Assembly: GCA_036388475.1 (NCBI GenBank)
Contig: DASVRT010000006.1
Coordinates: forward strand, 1-64,000
Length of the DNA stretch: 64,000 nucleotides
Direction: 5' to 3'
Source: JALZHR01 sp036388475
GTDB lineage: Bacteria; Acidobacteriota; Blastocatellia; Pyrinomonadales; Pyrinomonadaceae
Shown: piece after piece, positions 25,336 through 33,450 of the stretch
Position numbering within the stretch: position 1 is the stretch's first letter
Layout: the number at the start of each line of letters is the position of its first letter
Notes under the pieces: generated by a model
The model's database searches: none
What the model saw: only the letters and a program-made list of their open reading frames with translations
What the model was told of the DNA's origin: nothing
Translations under genes and position numbers: made by a program

Positions 25336-25737
25336 TTAAATCGGCGTAATGTGGCTCAGCACGCACAGCCAGCGCCCTTCGCGCCGCATAAAAACGTCGG
25401 TCGTCCATTCGTCGGCGCTAAACGGCGCGCCCTTGTAATGCCCGTTATTGGTCACTCGTCCGCTGAGAAGGGCGGTGTCTCCGTATATTTGCACTCTCGC
25501 CTCGCCAATCAGCTCCATCGTTTCGTGCGTCAAATCGCCGGATTCGATAAAAGGCAAAAAATCCTGCTTGCGCGTGATTCCGCTTTGTCCGACGATTACC
25601 CAATCGTCGCTCATAAAACTGCCAATCTTTTGCGCGTCGTTCGAGACAAGCGCCTGCGCCCATTGCTCGGCTAAATTTAATATTTCCTGTTTAACCGAAT
25701 CATCCGTCACAATGCCCGCCGCAATTTCTTCGTTCAT
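25336..25737 (-). CDS. SnoaL/NTF2-like (DUF4440-type) protein, 133 aa
   Basis: A small cone-shaped-fold protein. Residues 15-130 match the DUF4440/SnoaL pattern: LAEQWAQALVSNDAQKIGSF, DDWVIVGQSG, then the beta strands DTALLSGRV and DVFMRREGRWLCV. Family members act as isomerases, hydrolases or polyketide cyclases, and many are of unknown function. I choose ATG 25737, preceded by AAAAGGAT; a longer frame upstream has no support and overlaps the next gene. Isolated by a terminator. Confidence 0.75.
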   Translation of the reverse strand: MNEEIAAGIVTDDSVKQEILNLAEQWAQALVSNDAQKIGSFMSDDWVIVGQSGITRKQDFLPFIESGDLTHETMELIGEARVQIYGDTALLSGRVTNNGHYKGAPFSADEWTTDVFMRREGRWLCVLSHITPI

Positions 25738-25762
25738 CCATATCCTTTTACTATATATTTTT

Positions 25763-26677
25763 CTAAAAACCGCAGTGATAGTTTGCGCCTTCAAACGCGC
25801 GAATCCATTTGCCGCCGCGGCGTTGATAGGCGTTAAAACCGTTTCCTTCCAAGCCCTGCGTGTAGGTGAAAATTTCGCCCGTTTTGTCGCCGTTGTATTC
25901 CAGCACATCGAGCAGAAGCTCGCAATAAATCCCGTTCTCAATCGCTGTGACCGCGGCGCCGCTCATCATTTCTTCCTGCTTAATGGCTTTAAATTCGGTA
26001 AACCCGAAAGTGTATTTTCCGGCTTTATTTTTATCGGCAATAAAGAAAAGAATGGCGTAGGCGTTCGGCGAAGATTTGCTGTAGGATGTTACGACATATG
26101 AGGTGCCGACGATTTCTGCTTTTCCGTCATTATCGACATCAAGCGCAGTGATATTATGAAATTTCAGGTTTCTTAAAGCGAGTGACGAGACTTTCTGTCT
26201 GCCAAACTCGGCGCGGACGAGAGAAACTATTTCTGCGCGCTCGTCGATGGTCGGTTGCCGCCGCATACTTTTTACCGCGCTCGGCGGCGCGTTTGTAGCT
26301 AGAGCCATGACAAAACCGCTTAATTTTACTTTCGTCGGCTGCGTCAGGACCTCCGCCAGATTAGACGCGCATTCCGCCGTCGGGTCGGAGCTTTCGACCG
26401 TGACGACGCCGCCGCTCGCGCCGCCGAAAATCAGATTATACGACGTTTTCGGTTTGTAATAGATTTTCGCGAACTGGGTTTTGATTTTTGTCTCGTCGCC
26501 GCCGTCGGACGCCGGAACGAGCTTACCTTTTTCAACCAGCGCAATCGGTTCGAGCGTTTTTCCGTCGTTCAGCACGGCAAAAATAATCGGACTGGCTTTT
26601 TGTCCGAAGATTGCCGAAATTGACAGGTTAATAATTAAGAGACAGGCGAAAGATTTAACGAAAAATGTTTTTTTCAT
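25763..26677 (-). CDS. Exported hypothetical protein, 304 aa
   Basis: A clear signal peptide (MKKTFFVKSFACLLIINLSI, cleavage likely after IFGQ) precedes a secreted domain. The second half contains LDVDNDGKAEIVGTSYVVTSYS, reminiscent of FG-GAP/VCBS calcium-loop style repeats, and ends with a beta-rich segment. I cannot name a family. It follows pruA downstream of a terminator and has its own leader. Probably a periplasmic protein. Confidence 0.7.
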   Translation of the reverse strand: MKKTFFVKSFACLLIINLSISAIFGQKASPIIFAVLNDGKTLEPIALVEKGKLVPASDGGDETKIKTQFAKIYYKPKTSYNLIFGGASGGVVTVESSDPTAECASNLAEVLTQPTKVKLSGFVMALATNAPPSAVKSMRRQPTIDERAEIVSLVRAEFGRQKVSSLALRNLKFHNITALDVDNDGKAEIVGTSYVVTSYSKSSPNAYAILFFIADKNKAGKYTFGFTEFKAIKQEEMMSGAAVTAIENGIYCELLLDVLEYNGDKTGEIFTYTQGLEGNGFNAYQRRGGKWIRAFEGANYHCGF

Positions 26678-26712
26678 ATTTGATGCTCGTCATTTGAATT
26701 AAAATGGAAAAT

Positions 26713-26768
26713 GCGGGAAAGCACCGAAAAGATAACACATTTTGTTTGATTTTTCGGTGCTTTCCCGC
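26713..26768 (-). terminator. Long hairpin terminator after pruA
   Basis: A perfect 18-bp stem: GCGGGAAAGCACCGAAAA (26713-26730) and its inverse (26751-26768). T-rich sequence follows on the minus strand. It lies 22 bp beyond the pruA stop. Confidence 0.75.
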
Positions 26769-26790
26769 CTGTTTCGTTGACGAAATCTAA

Positions 26791-28365
26791 TTATATTTTT
26801 TGCGAGACTAATTTCGCCTGCATAAACTGCAGGAGATATTCGCGCCCGCCCGCTTTCGAATCGGTGCCCGACATATTAAAGCCGCCGAACGGATGCGCGC
26901 CGACCATCGCGCCGGTGCATTTGCGGTTGAAATAAAGATTTCCGACGTGAAACTCGCGTCTTGCTTTTTCCAGCCTGCCCTGGCTCGTCGAATAAACCGC
27001 GCCGGTCAAGCCGTATTCCGTATCATTGGCGATTTCCAGCGCGTGGTCGAAATCCTTCGCTTTAATCACCGCCAGCACGGGCGCGAAAATTTCTTCCTGC
27101 TCAATTGTGCTGAGCGGCTTCACGTCGTCGATAATCGTCGGCTCGACGTAAAACCCGTTTTCGCTCGTGGTCGTACCGCCGACCAGAACTTTTCCGCCTT
27201 CCTCGATTCCCTTCTGAATCATCGAGGTCGCTTTGTCAAAAGATTTTTGATTGATAACCGCCGCGACGTTCGTATCCGGCTCTTCGGGAGCGCCGATTTT
27301 CAGCTTTTTGGTTAATTCAACGACTTTTTCGATTAACTCGTCGTGAACTTTTTCGTCCACAATCAAACGCGAGCAAGCCGAGCATTTCTGTCCCTGAAAA
27401 CCGAAAGCCGCCGAGACGACGCCCTGCGCCGCCGAATCCAAATCGGCGTCGTCGGCTACGATAATCGCGTCTTTGCCGCCCATTTCCGCGACGACGCGTT
27501 TTATCCAGCGCTGACCTTTTACCGTTCGCGCCGCCTGCTCGTAAATATGCAAGCCGACAGTTTTCGAACCCGTAAACGAGATAAAACGAACTTTCGGGCT
27601 GCCGACCATCAATTCGCCGACCCGCGTTCCCGAACCGGCGACGAAATTGACGACGCCCGCCGGAAGCCCGACTTCTTCCAGGATTTCCATAAATTTATAA
27701 GCAATCGCCGGCGCATCGGGCGAAGGCTTTAAAACGGTCGTGTTTCCGGTCACGACCGCGCTCAGAGTCATTCCAGCCATAATCGCCAGCGGAAAATTCC
27801 ACGGCGGAATAATCGCGCCGACGCCGAGCGGAATGTATTCGATGCGGTTGTCCTCGCCGGGAAACGGAACGACCGGCTGCGGCTGCGCCCAGCGCAGCAT
27901 CTCGCGCCCGTAAAACTCGCAGAAATCAATCGCTTCCGCCGTGTCGCCGTCCGCTTCCGCCCACGTTTTGCCGACTTCCATCACCATCCACGCCGAAAAA
28001 TAATGTTTCCGCTCGCGCAGAATCGCCGCGATTTTAAAAATATATTCGGCGCGTTCTTCGGCGGAAACGTTTTTCCACAGTTCAAAGGCTGCGCTCGCCG
28101 CGTCGATCGCTTTTTCGACCAGATTTTCCGCGTCCGCATCGGCGTCGGAAAAACGCCCGACAATCTGCGTTTTGTTCGACGGGTTGAGGCTCTCGAATTT
28201 CGTCGGCAAATCGATTTTCTCGCCGTTGATGATAACCGGATAATCGCGTCCAAGCTCGCTTTTTACCTGTTCCAAAGCCGCGCGCATCGCTTCGGCGTTT
28301 TCCGCTTTTGAATAATCGGTCAACGGCTCGTTTCTAAATTCGTCTAAAACTCTCTGTGTTTGCAT
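26791..28365 (-). CDS. pruA: L-glutamate gamma-semialdehyde dehydrogenase
   Basis: A 524-aa aldehyde dehydrogenase of the stand-alone P5C dehydrogenase (RocA/PruA) type, oxidising glutamate semialdehyde to glutamate with NAD in proline catabolism. The general-base Glu is in AEMGGKDAI (about 292) and the catalytic Cys in GQKCSACSR (about 325-328). N-terminal PVIINGEKI is typical. No proline dehydrogenase domain is fused and no putA is in view. SD GAGAGGG precedes the ATG; 22 bp after the microprotein gene. Confidence 0.93.
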   Translation of the reverse strand: MQTQRVLDEFRNEPLTDYSKAENAEAMRAALEQVKSELGRDYPVIINGEKIDLPTKFESLNPSNKTQIVGRFSDADADAENLVEKAIDAASAAFELWKNVSAEERAEYIFKIAAILRERKHYFSAWMVMEVGKTWAEADGDTAEAIDFCEFYGREMLRWAQPQPVVPFPGEDNRIEYIPLGVGAIIPPWNFPLAIMAGMTLSAVVTGNTTVLKPSPDAPAIAYKFMEILEEVGLPAGVVNFVAGSGTRVGELMVGSPKVRFISFTGSKTVGLHIYEQAARTVKGQRWIKRVVAEMGGKDAIIVADDADLDSAAQGVVSAAFGFQGQKCSACSRLIVDEKVHDELIEKVVELTKKLKIGAPEEPDTNVAAVINQKSFDKATSMIQKGIEEGGKVLVGGTTTSENGFYVEPTIIDDVKPLSTIEQEEIFAPVLAVIKAKDFDHALEIANDTEYGLTGAVYSTSQGRLEKARREFHVGNLYFNRKCTGAMVGAHPFGGFNMSGTDSKAGGREYLLQFMQAKLVSQKI

Positions 28366-28387
28366 TTTCCCTCTCGCTTTTAATTTT

Positions 28388-28609
28388 TTATCTCTCCGGT
28401 AAACTTAAATCATAATCGTAAAATTCCAGCTTTCTGCAATTCCGGCAACGATATATATCTAAGCTAACAACACGTTCGTCTAAATCTGCAAATGCTCCGA
28501 TAAGCATTTCCCATCCGCCTGACATTCCGCCCGTTCTCAGCGGAAGTTGTCCCAAATACTCTAAAGTTACATTACAGGAAACGCATTTCGGACGTGCCGG
28601 ATTTTCCAT
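28388..28609 (-). CDS. Small zinc-ribbon-like protein, 73 aa
   Basis: Two CxxC knuckles (CVSC near residue 9 and CRNC near 56) with the pattern of a nucleic-acid or structural zinc ribbon. The spacing between them holds a Gly-rich stretch (LRTGGMSGGWEMLIG). Similar short proteins are widespread and unnamed. The SD GGGAG overlaps the end of def, 3 bp away, so it is coupled to def. Confidence 0.7.
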   Translation of the reverse strand: MENPARPKCVSCNVTLEYLGQLPLRTGGMSGGWEMLIGAFADLDERVVSLDIYRCRNCRKLEFYDYDLSLPER

Positions 28610-28612
28610 TTT

Positions 28613-29134
28613 TCACTCCCATTTTCCCGTTTTCTGCAATTTTCTAATCTTACGCTTCGCCATTTCCCTTTTCAAAGTCGTCATTCTGTCTATAAAAACG
28701 ATTCCGTCGCAATGGTCTGTCTCGTGCAGAACGCAGCGCGCCGTCAAATCCGTGCCGTCGAGTTCCCGTACGTTTCCGAAAACGTCCTGATAACGCACGA
28801 CCGCGCGCACCTCGCGTTTGACCTGCGTGTAAATTCCAGGAAACGAAAGACAGCCTTCGTCGCCGGTCTGCTCGCCTTCCTGCGCGACGATTTCCGGGTT
28901 TATCAAAGCGATTTTCTGCGCCGGGTCTTCGCCGCCCGAACAATCCATCACAAAAAGCCGCTTTGAAACGGCGACCTGCGGCGCTGCCAAGCCGACGCCG
29001 CCCGCCTCATACATCGTCTCGAACATATCTGTGACGAGACGGCGCAAATCTTCGTTAAAGTCTTCTTCGCCAATCGGTTTGCCGACCGTCAGCAAAACAG
29101 GCTCGGGATAATGAACAATTTTGAGTAAAGCCAT
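28613..29134 (-). CDS. def: Peptide deformylase
   Basis: A 173-aa Fe/Zn metalloenzyme removing the N-formyl group from new proteins. The three family motifs are present: GVGLAAPQV (about 46-54), EGCLSFPG (metal Cys about 95) and HETDHCDG (two metal His about 137; the more usual form is HEYDH/HEIDH). I take ATG 29134 (MALLKIVHYPEP) over an ATG 14 codons upstream whose leader is hydrophobic and inside the repeat. Leads the def-microprotein-pruA run. Confidence 0.95.
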   Translation of the reverse strand: MALLKIVHYPEPVLLTVGKPIGEEDFNEDLRRLVTDMFETMYEAGGVGLAAPQVAVSKRLFVMDCSGGEDPAQKIALINPEIVAQEGEQTGDEGCLSFPGIYTQVKREVRAVVRYQDVFGNVRELDGTDLTARCVLHETDHCDGIVFIDRMTTLKREMAKRKIRKLQKTGKWE

Positions 29135-29150
29135 AAATTCTATTTTATAA

Positions 29151-29204
29151 GGCAAAAGCAAAAAGTAAAAAGGCAAAAGTAAAAAGTGAAAAGTGAAACT
29201 CAGT
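29151..29204. repeat. Heptamer-iterated sequence between the DUF692 operon and def
   Basis: Units AAAAAGT, AAAAAGG, CAAAAGT, GAAAAGT run at a constant 7-bp pitch, seven or so copies with drift. It fills the gap after the last gene of the DUF692 operon. No inverted arm is seen. Confidence 0.8.
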
Positions 29205-29772
29205 AAATAAAATGTTTCGTCCGCGCGCCGATTCTGAGCCGGACGCTGTAAGTTTTTCGTTTCGGAAAATCGCTCTGCGCCGGTGCGCCTTCGCGGGAAA
29301 TTTCCTTTAAAATCTCGCGTATATCGAAATCGAATCTTTTCAATAAAAATCGCTTTTTGGAATTATTAAACGACAATCGCGAACCCTCGAATTTCGCTAA
29401 ATCTTTTATCCAAAACGGTTCGATTTTCTTTGATTGCAAAAACCCGCCGAATTCAATTGCGTCTTCGAGATGTTTTTTGATTGTCTGCGGCAGAAATTGG
29501 TTGGCAAACTCGCGGAAATATTTTTCAAATTCCTTATTCAGAACTTTCCGCGTCAAAGGCAGAAACTTTTCGACTTCACGCAGGCGTTTGTAAAAAAGCG
29601 AATCCGCGAAAAAATTAATCTGTTCGGGCAGAATTTGTTTGATTTGCTCGATTTCCGCTTCATTTAAATTATTTTCCGCGCCCGTTTTTTCCGGTTCACT
29701 TAAAAATTGAAGGCGCAAATCTTCGTCGGTGAAGATTCGCGCCAAAAGGTTTTGCACGTCGAGCAGGCTCAT
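29200..29772 (-). CDS. HvfC/MbnC-like (DUF2063-type) partner protein
   Basis: A 190-aa soluble, mostly helical protein. Residues about 95-135 (FLPQTIKKHLEDAIEFGGFL and EPFWIKDLAKFEGS) fit the HvfC/DUF2063 pattern, where a helix pair ends in a conserved 'pfl-dLA-fE' element; the N-terminus (LQNLLARIFTDEDLRLQFL) also fits. In DUF692 systems this family binds the enzyme and presents the precursor peptide. The similarity is to motif shape only, so it is tentative. It overlaps the upstream zinc-ribbon gene by 4 nt (ATGA) and is the last gene of the operon. Confidence 0.55.
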   Translation of the reverse strand: MSLLDVQNLLARIFTDEDLRLQFLSEPEKTGAENNLNEAEIEQIKQILPEQINFFADSLFYKRLREVEKFLPLTRKVLNKEFEKYFREFANQFLPQTIKKHLEDAIEFGGFLQSKKIEPFWIKDLAKFEGSRLSFNNSKKRFLLKRFDFDIREILKEISREGAPAQSDFPKRKTYSVRLRIGARTKHFIY

Positions 29773-30272
29773 TCAAATTTTTTAGTCTTTTGTTCGGCGT
29801 AAAGCAAGCCGGTCGTGTTTTCCGTAATGCTTCGCGCCGGCGCGAAAGGCTTTTCTGCCGGCAGTTTCGCCGTGTCCGTCTTTTCCGTCAATTCATTATT
29901 CGGCGCCGGATTTATTTTCGCTTTTTTTTCTTTTAAAGATTCGTTAAAAACCACAAAAATCAAGGACAAAAAGGCAAAGACAATAAACGCCGCCGGCAAG
30001 ACGGCGAAATAGACGTTTGTTCCGCTGACCAGAAATTTTTCGACGATTGTGTATATCAAAATCGTCACGGCGAATAAAATAACCACGCCTAAACCGCCGA
30101 GCGCGAAATTGCCGAATCTTTCGATTAACTTTTCGCGTCTCGACAAGCTCGCGCTTTCGGCGGAAGGAATCTGCTCCGGCAGCGTTTTGGAAACGTCCGT
30201 CAGATTCAAGCCGCACGAGCGGCAGAATTTTTGTTCGGTTGCGTTGTTTGCGCCGCAATTCGGACAAAACAT
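29769..30272 (-). CDS. Zinc-ribbon membrane protein 2
   Basis: A 167-aa protein. An N-terminal zinc ribbon (CPNCGANNATEQKFCRSCG, residues 3-21) is followed by a linker and two membrane helices (about 54-76 and 84-108). The cytoplasmic tail ends in a conserved motif (RSITENTTGLLYAEQKTKK) shared with its neighbour. It is a paralogue of the gene at 30279-30797. Similar zinc-ribbon membrane proteins are common in Acidobacteriota. The role may be scaffold or sensor. It starts 6 bp after its paralogue and overlaps the last gene by 4 nt. Confidence 0.7.
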   Translation of the reverse strand: MFCPNCGANNATEQKFCRSCGLNLTDVSKTLPEQIPSAESASLSRREKLIERFGNFALGGLGVVILFAVTILIYTIVEKFLVSGTNVYFAVLPAAFIVFAFLSLIFVVFNESLKEKKAKINPAPNNELTEKTDTAKLPAEKPFAPARSITENTTGLLYAEQKTKKFE

Positions 30273-30278
30273 AATTTT

Positions 30279-30797
30279 TTAGCCCAATTTCCTTGTTTTG
30301 TTTTCGGCAAACAAAAGCTCGGTTGAATTTTCGGTGACGCCGCCGACAGGCGCAAACGGCTTATCTACCAGTAATTTCGCCGTTTCTTTTGCTTCCGATT
30401 CATTTGGCGGCGGATTTGTTTTTGCGCCGTCTTCGATGATTCTGTTGCGCAATATACGGCGAATGAAGCGCCCGAAGAATTGAAAAATCATTGAAATCAA
30501 AAAGAGTCCGAGCAGAACTCTTTTGCCGGAAAAAACCATTTTGGTCAAAATGGCATATAAATAGAACGAGATTCCGGTCGAAACTATAATGAGCAATCCG
30601 ACGGAAGCAGCATCGGTCAGTCTCTTAATCAATTTCAATTGATTAAATTGGCGCGCATTTTTATCAATCGAACGCTGCGCGACCAGCGATTTGGTCGTTT
30701 CCTGAAGATTAAAGCCGCAGAAACGGCAAAAATTTTGTTCAATCTTATTTTTTGCGCTGCAATTCGGGCAAAAAACGTCGGATTTCGGGTTCGTCAT
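30279..30797 (-). CDS. Zinc-ribbon membrane protein 1
   Basis: A 172-aa paralogue of the next gene. The N-terminal CPNC...CRFCG ribbon is at residues 9-27, followed by two hydrophobic segments (about 60-80 and 86-106). The C-terminal motif GVTENSTELLFAENKTRK matches its neighbour, so the two arose by duplication. The tail is probably the interaction surface. Only a weak AAAGAG precedes the ATG; the gap to the DUF692 gene is 38 bp, the largest within the operon. Confidence 0.7.
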   Translation of the reverse strand: MTNPKSDVFCPNCSAKNKIEQNFCRFCGFNLQETTKSLVAQRSIDKNARQFNQLKLIKRLTDAASVGLLIIVSTGISFYLYAILTKMVFSGKRVLLGLFLISMIFQFFGRFIRRILRNRIIEDGAKTNPPPNESEAKETAKLLVDKPFAPVGGVTENSTELLFAENKTRKLG

Positions 30798-30835
30798 TTT
30801 ATTAAAATCTCTTTGAAAAAACTTTTCGCAAAATT

Positions 30836-31663
30836 CTAATTCTTCAACAGTTTTCGCGCCGTTTCCAATTCCTGCAAAATCTCCGCAAACGGCGGAAAGT
30901 TTTCGTCGCGTTCCAGAATCGCGCCCTTAACATTTGATTTTACGCAAACTTCGCGAAAAACGTTCCAGATTTCCTCTTCGGTTTTATCCGCGTGTCCGTC
31001 AATCAACAGATTTCCGTGGCGATGCGAGCCGACAAAATGAAGCTGAACGATTCGCTCCGCGGGCAGTTTTTCCAGAAATTCACGCCAATCGTAGCCGTGA
31101 TTGATTGAATTGATATAAAGATTCGTCACGTCGAGCAATAAACCGCAATCGGTTTCCTCGATTAACTTGCCGATAAATTCGGCTTCGTCCATTTCCGAAA
31201 AAGGAAAACGAACCATATAAGTTATATTTTCGAGAATCAAAGGCGTTTTGATAAATTGCCTGACGCGCCCGATATTGCGTTTCAAAACTTCCAGACTTTC
31301 CGGCGTAAACGCGAGCGGCGCGAGATGCCCGATGTCGATGCCGCCGGATTTGGTGAAACAGATGTGCTCGCTGAACCACGCGGGCTGTACTTTTTCGATT
31401 AACGCGGCGAATTTTTCCAGATATTTTTCGTCGATGCCTTCGGCGCTGCCGAGCGAGAGATTCAAGCCGTGCGGAATCAACGGAAAATGCTGTTTCAGCA
31501 GTTCCAGTTCTTCGAGCTTTTGCGCGGTCGCGTCCAGATAATGGTCAGCCGTAATTTCGAGAAAATCAATTTCTGCCCGGTGCAAAAACAAATCGGCGCG
31601 GAATTGCTCGCGAAAGCCGACACCGACCCCGAGTTTGGGAAGATTTTGAAAAGAGCCGTCCAT
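30836..31663 (-). CDS. DUF692 / multinuclear iron oxidase-like enzyme
   Basis: A 275-aa TIM-barrel protein of the MbnB/HvfB (DUF692, MNIO) family. Metal-binding segments are intact: FLEITADHY, PHGLNLSLG, SEHICF, LENI, LLLDVTNLYINSINHG, IVQLHFVGSHRH, DGHAD and LERD near residue 250. Known members use iron and O2 to convert Cys residues of a peptide into oxazolone/thioamide, thiazole-type or other products. The gene begins 11 bp after the TIGR04222-type gene and is followed by a candidate HvfC-like partner three genes on. Its substrate is inferred, not shown. Confidence 0.88.
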   Translation of the reverse strand: MDGSFQNLPKLGVGVGFREQFRADLFLHRAEIDFLEITADHYLDATAQKLEELELLKQHFPLIPHGLNLSLGSAEGIDEKYLEKFAALIEKVQPAWFSEHICFTKSGGIDIGHLAPLAFTPESLEVLKRNIGRVRQFIKTPLILENITYMVRFPFSEMDEAEFIGKLIEETDCGLLLDVTNLYINSINHGYDWREFLEKLPAERIVQLHFVGSHRHGNLLIDGHADKTEEEIWNVFREVCVKSNVKGAILERDENFPPFAEILQELETARKLLKN

Positions 31664-31674
31664 AAAATCTGAAT

Positions 31675-32694
31675 CTAGTCACCGCCGCCGCCGCCACAGC
31701 CGCCGCAACCGCCGCCGCAGGAACTTCCGCCGCCGTCACCGCCGCTTCCGCTGTCGCCGCTTGAGGACGAACAACTGGAACCGCAAGCCGAGCCGCAGCC
31801 GCTCGAACTTGAAGTATCGGCTTGATTCTGCGCTCGTTGAAACGCCTGATTGTAATCGTCGTAGATTGTTCCCGCCAGAACCGCGCCGCCGAAAACACCG
31901 ACGCTTAAAAGCAGCGGGTCAACTCCGGCAAACTGCGCGCTCGGCACGACTTTCGGCGTGTCGGACGGCTGATAAATCTGCTGCGTCTGCTGTTTTAATT
32001 TCTCGAAAGCCAGCTGAAGTCTTTCGAGATAAGTTTTCCCCAGATTTGTCAGGCGCGGCAGTCTGGCAGCGAGAAAGGTTATTAAAGCGGCGACGACGGC
32101 GATGACGATAATCCCGAAAACGTTAAAGTAGCCGTTGATTAGAGCGGCGATAAATTTGTATGCGCCGAAGCCTAAAATCAGGAGCAGAACGATATTTCGC
32201 GCGCGTTTAACACGGCTTCGCGTTTCGCCGCCGGTCAAAAACTGCTGCTGTTCCAGCCTTGATTCGTAAATGCCGTAATACGGTTCTAAAACCTGAATCA
32301 AACCGTAACCCTGAAAAACTTCCTTCGGCTCGCGCGAATCGCCGAACCAGTTCAGAACGGTTTGCTCCAACTGATTCAGGCTTCGCTTGTCGGATTGATG
32401 CTGATTGCGATGAATGCGTGAATTTTTGCCGTCGGTCTGGATTATCAGAAAATCTTTTTGCCGGAGCGCAAAGACGGCGGCGCGCGCGACTTCGTTCATC
32501 CCGCCGCGCAGGTATGCAATTTCATACGGGTCGATGTTCGGCGGAATCGGCGGAACGGGCAGATTGGCGGTTTTGTCAGCCTGCGTTTTCCAGATGCCGA
32601 AAATTATCAGCGAGAAAATCGCCAACAGGCTGTAAAAAATTAAAAAGACGGCGCCCGGCATATTTGCCAGCGGGTTATCAAACAGGAAGTCCAT
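31675..32694 (-). CDS. TIGR04222-type membrane protein with Gly/Cys-rich tail
   Basis: A 339-aa protein. A transmembrane helix (about 13-34) precedes a cytoplasmic domain beginning with DPYEIAYLRGG, the hallmark of TIGR04222 proteins. Two more helices follow (about 168-210), then a hydrophobic patch near 262-280. The last 45 residues are Ser/Gly with six Cys at about 300, 304, 308, 326, 330 and 333, two groups of three (CxxxCxxxC and CxxxCxxC). It has the best SD of the operon (GAGGAGG). My working reading is that the tail is the modified substrate of the DUF692 enzyme. Alternatively it is a metal-binding tail. Confidence 0.8.
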   Translation of the reverse strand: MDFLFDNPLANMPGAVFLIFYSLLAIFSLIIFGIWKTQADKTANLPVPPIPPNIDPYEIAYLRGGMNEVARAAVFALRQKDFLIIQTDGKNSRIHRNQHQSDKRSLNQLEQTVLNWFGDSREPKEVFQGYGLIQVLEPYYGIYESRLEQQQFLTGGETRSRVKRARNIVLLLILGFGAYKFIAALINGYFNVFGIIVIAVVAALITFLAARLPRLTNLGKTYLERLQLAFEKLKQQTQQIYQPSDTPKVVPSAQFAGVDPLLLSVGVFGGAVLAGTIYDDYNQAFQRAQNQADTSSSSGCGSACGSSCSSSSGDSGSGGDGGGSSCGGGCGGCGGGGGD

Positions 32695-32782
32695 TCGGTA
32701 AATTTCCTCCTCGCGCTTATTCTAACCACTTTCTATTACGAATTACCAGAAGTTTAGGTTCGGAATGTAACAAAAAGTTAAC

Positions 32783-32861
32783 AACGCAAAAATCGAAGTG
32801 TAAAGCGCAAAATAAAAGACGTAATTTCACTTTGCGCTTTGCGCTTCGATTTTTGAATTTT
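32783..32861. repeat. Heptamer-related inverted repeat upstream of TIGR04222-type gene
   Basis: The left arm 32787-32811 and the right arm 32831-32855 pair over about 25 bp with two mismatches (CAAAAATCGAAG and GCGCAAA are shared). It lies between the CAP-protein gene and the leader of the DUF692 operon. Confidence 0.85.
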
Positions 32862-32865
32862 ATAA

Positions 32866-33399
32866 CTATCGTTCGATAAAAACCTGCGTGACGTAAATTC
32901 TGCCGCCGTCGGTTACGGCAATGCCGATGCCCGAATCGGTGTAATCGGGGTTGAGAATATTGTCTCGATGCGAGGGCGATTTCATCCAGCCGCGCACCGC
33001 CATCAGATTCGGGTTGTCGTAGCCTTCGCAGAAGAAAAGATTCTCGCCGATTTTGCTCCAATTTTTAATGCGCATATCTTTGGCGCGTGTTTCGACCGAG
33101 CCGCCGCCGTCGTCGTAATGGCTGAAAAAATTTTCCCGCGCCATTTTTTGCGAATAGCCGCGCGCCAGCCGCGAAAGATTTGCGTCCCAGTTTAATTCGC
33201 CCAAGCCTTTTTTGCTTCTTTCCTGATTGATAAGGTCGAAAATTTCCCGTTCGCCCGTGTCCGCGTTAGCGGAAACACGCGCGTTTGCCGAAGCCGTGTA
33301 AATTCTTCGCTGCGCGGAAATGTCCGAAACAGACGAGCTGATTAAAACGGCGACGGACAAAATAAAAAAGCACGATTTTGCCTTTAAAGACACATTCAT
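32866..33399 (-). CDS. Secreted CAP/SCP-domain protein
   Basis: A 177-aa protein. A signal peptide (MNVSLKAKSCFFILSVAVLI, cleavage after DISAQ near residue 30) precedes one CAP domain. Family features: FDLINQERSKKGLGELNWD, HYDDGGGSVETRAKD, ENLFFCEGYDN, SPSHRDNILN and the closing YVTQVF. Bacterial CAP proteins are extracellular with mostly unknown function. An AAGGA site lies 12 bases before the ATG. Its 5' leader has a strong secondary structure (33451-33506). Confidence 0.88.
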   Translation of the reverse strand: MNVSLKAKSCFFILSVAVLISSSVSDISAQRRIYTASANARVSANADTGEREIFDLINQERSKKGLGELNWDANLSRLARGYSQKMARENFFSHYDDGGGSVETRAKDMRIKNWSKIGENLFFCEGYDNPNLMAVRGWMKSPSHRDNILNPDYTDSGIGIAVTDGGRIYVTQVFIER

Positions 33400-33450
33400 C
33401 GATTAAATTTTTCCTTCTTGAAATTGGTTCGGAGAGAATTTCAGGTTCGG

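Noticed and set aside
25738..25941. N-terminal extension of the NTF2-like protein
   Set aside because: It overlaps the coding part of the exported 304-aa protein and a better-supported ATG with AAAAGGAT exists at 25737.
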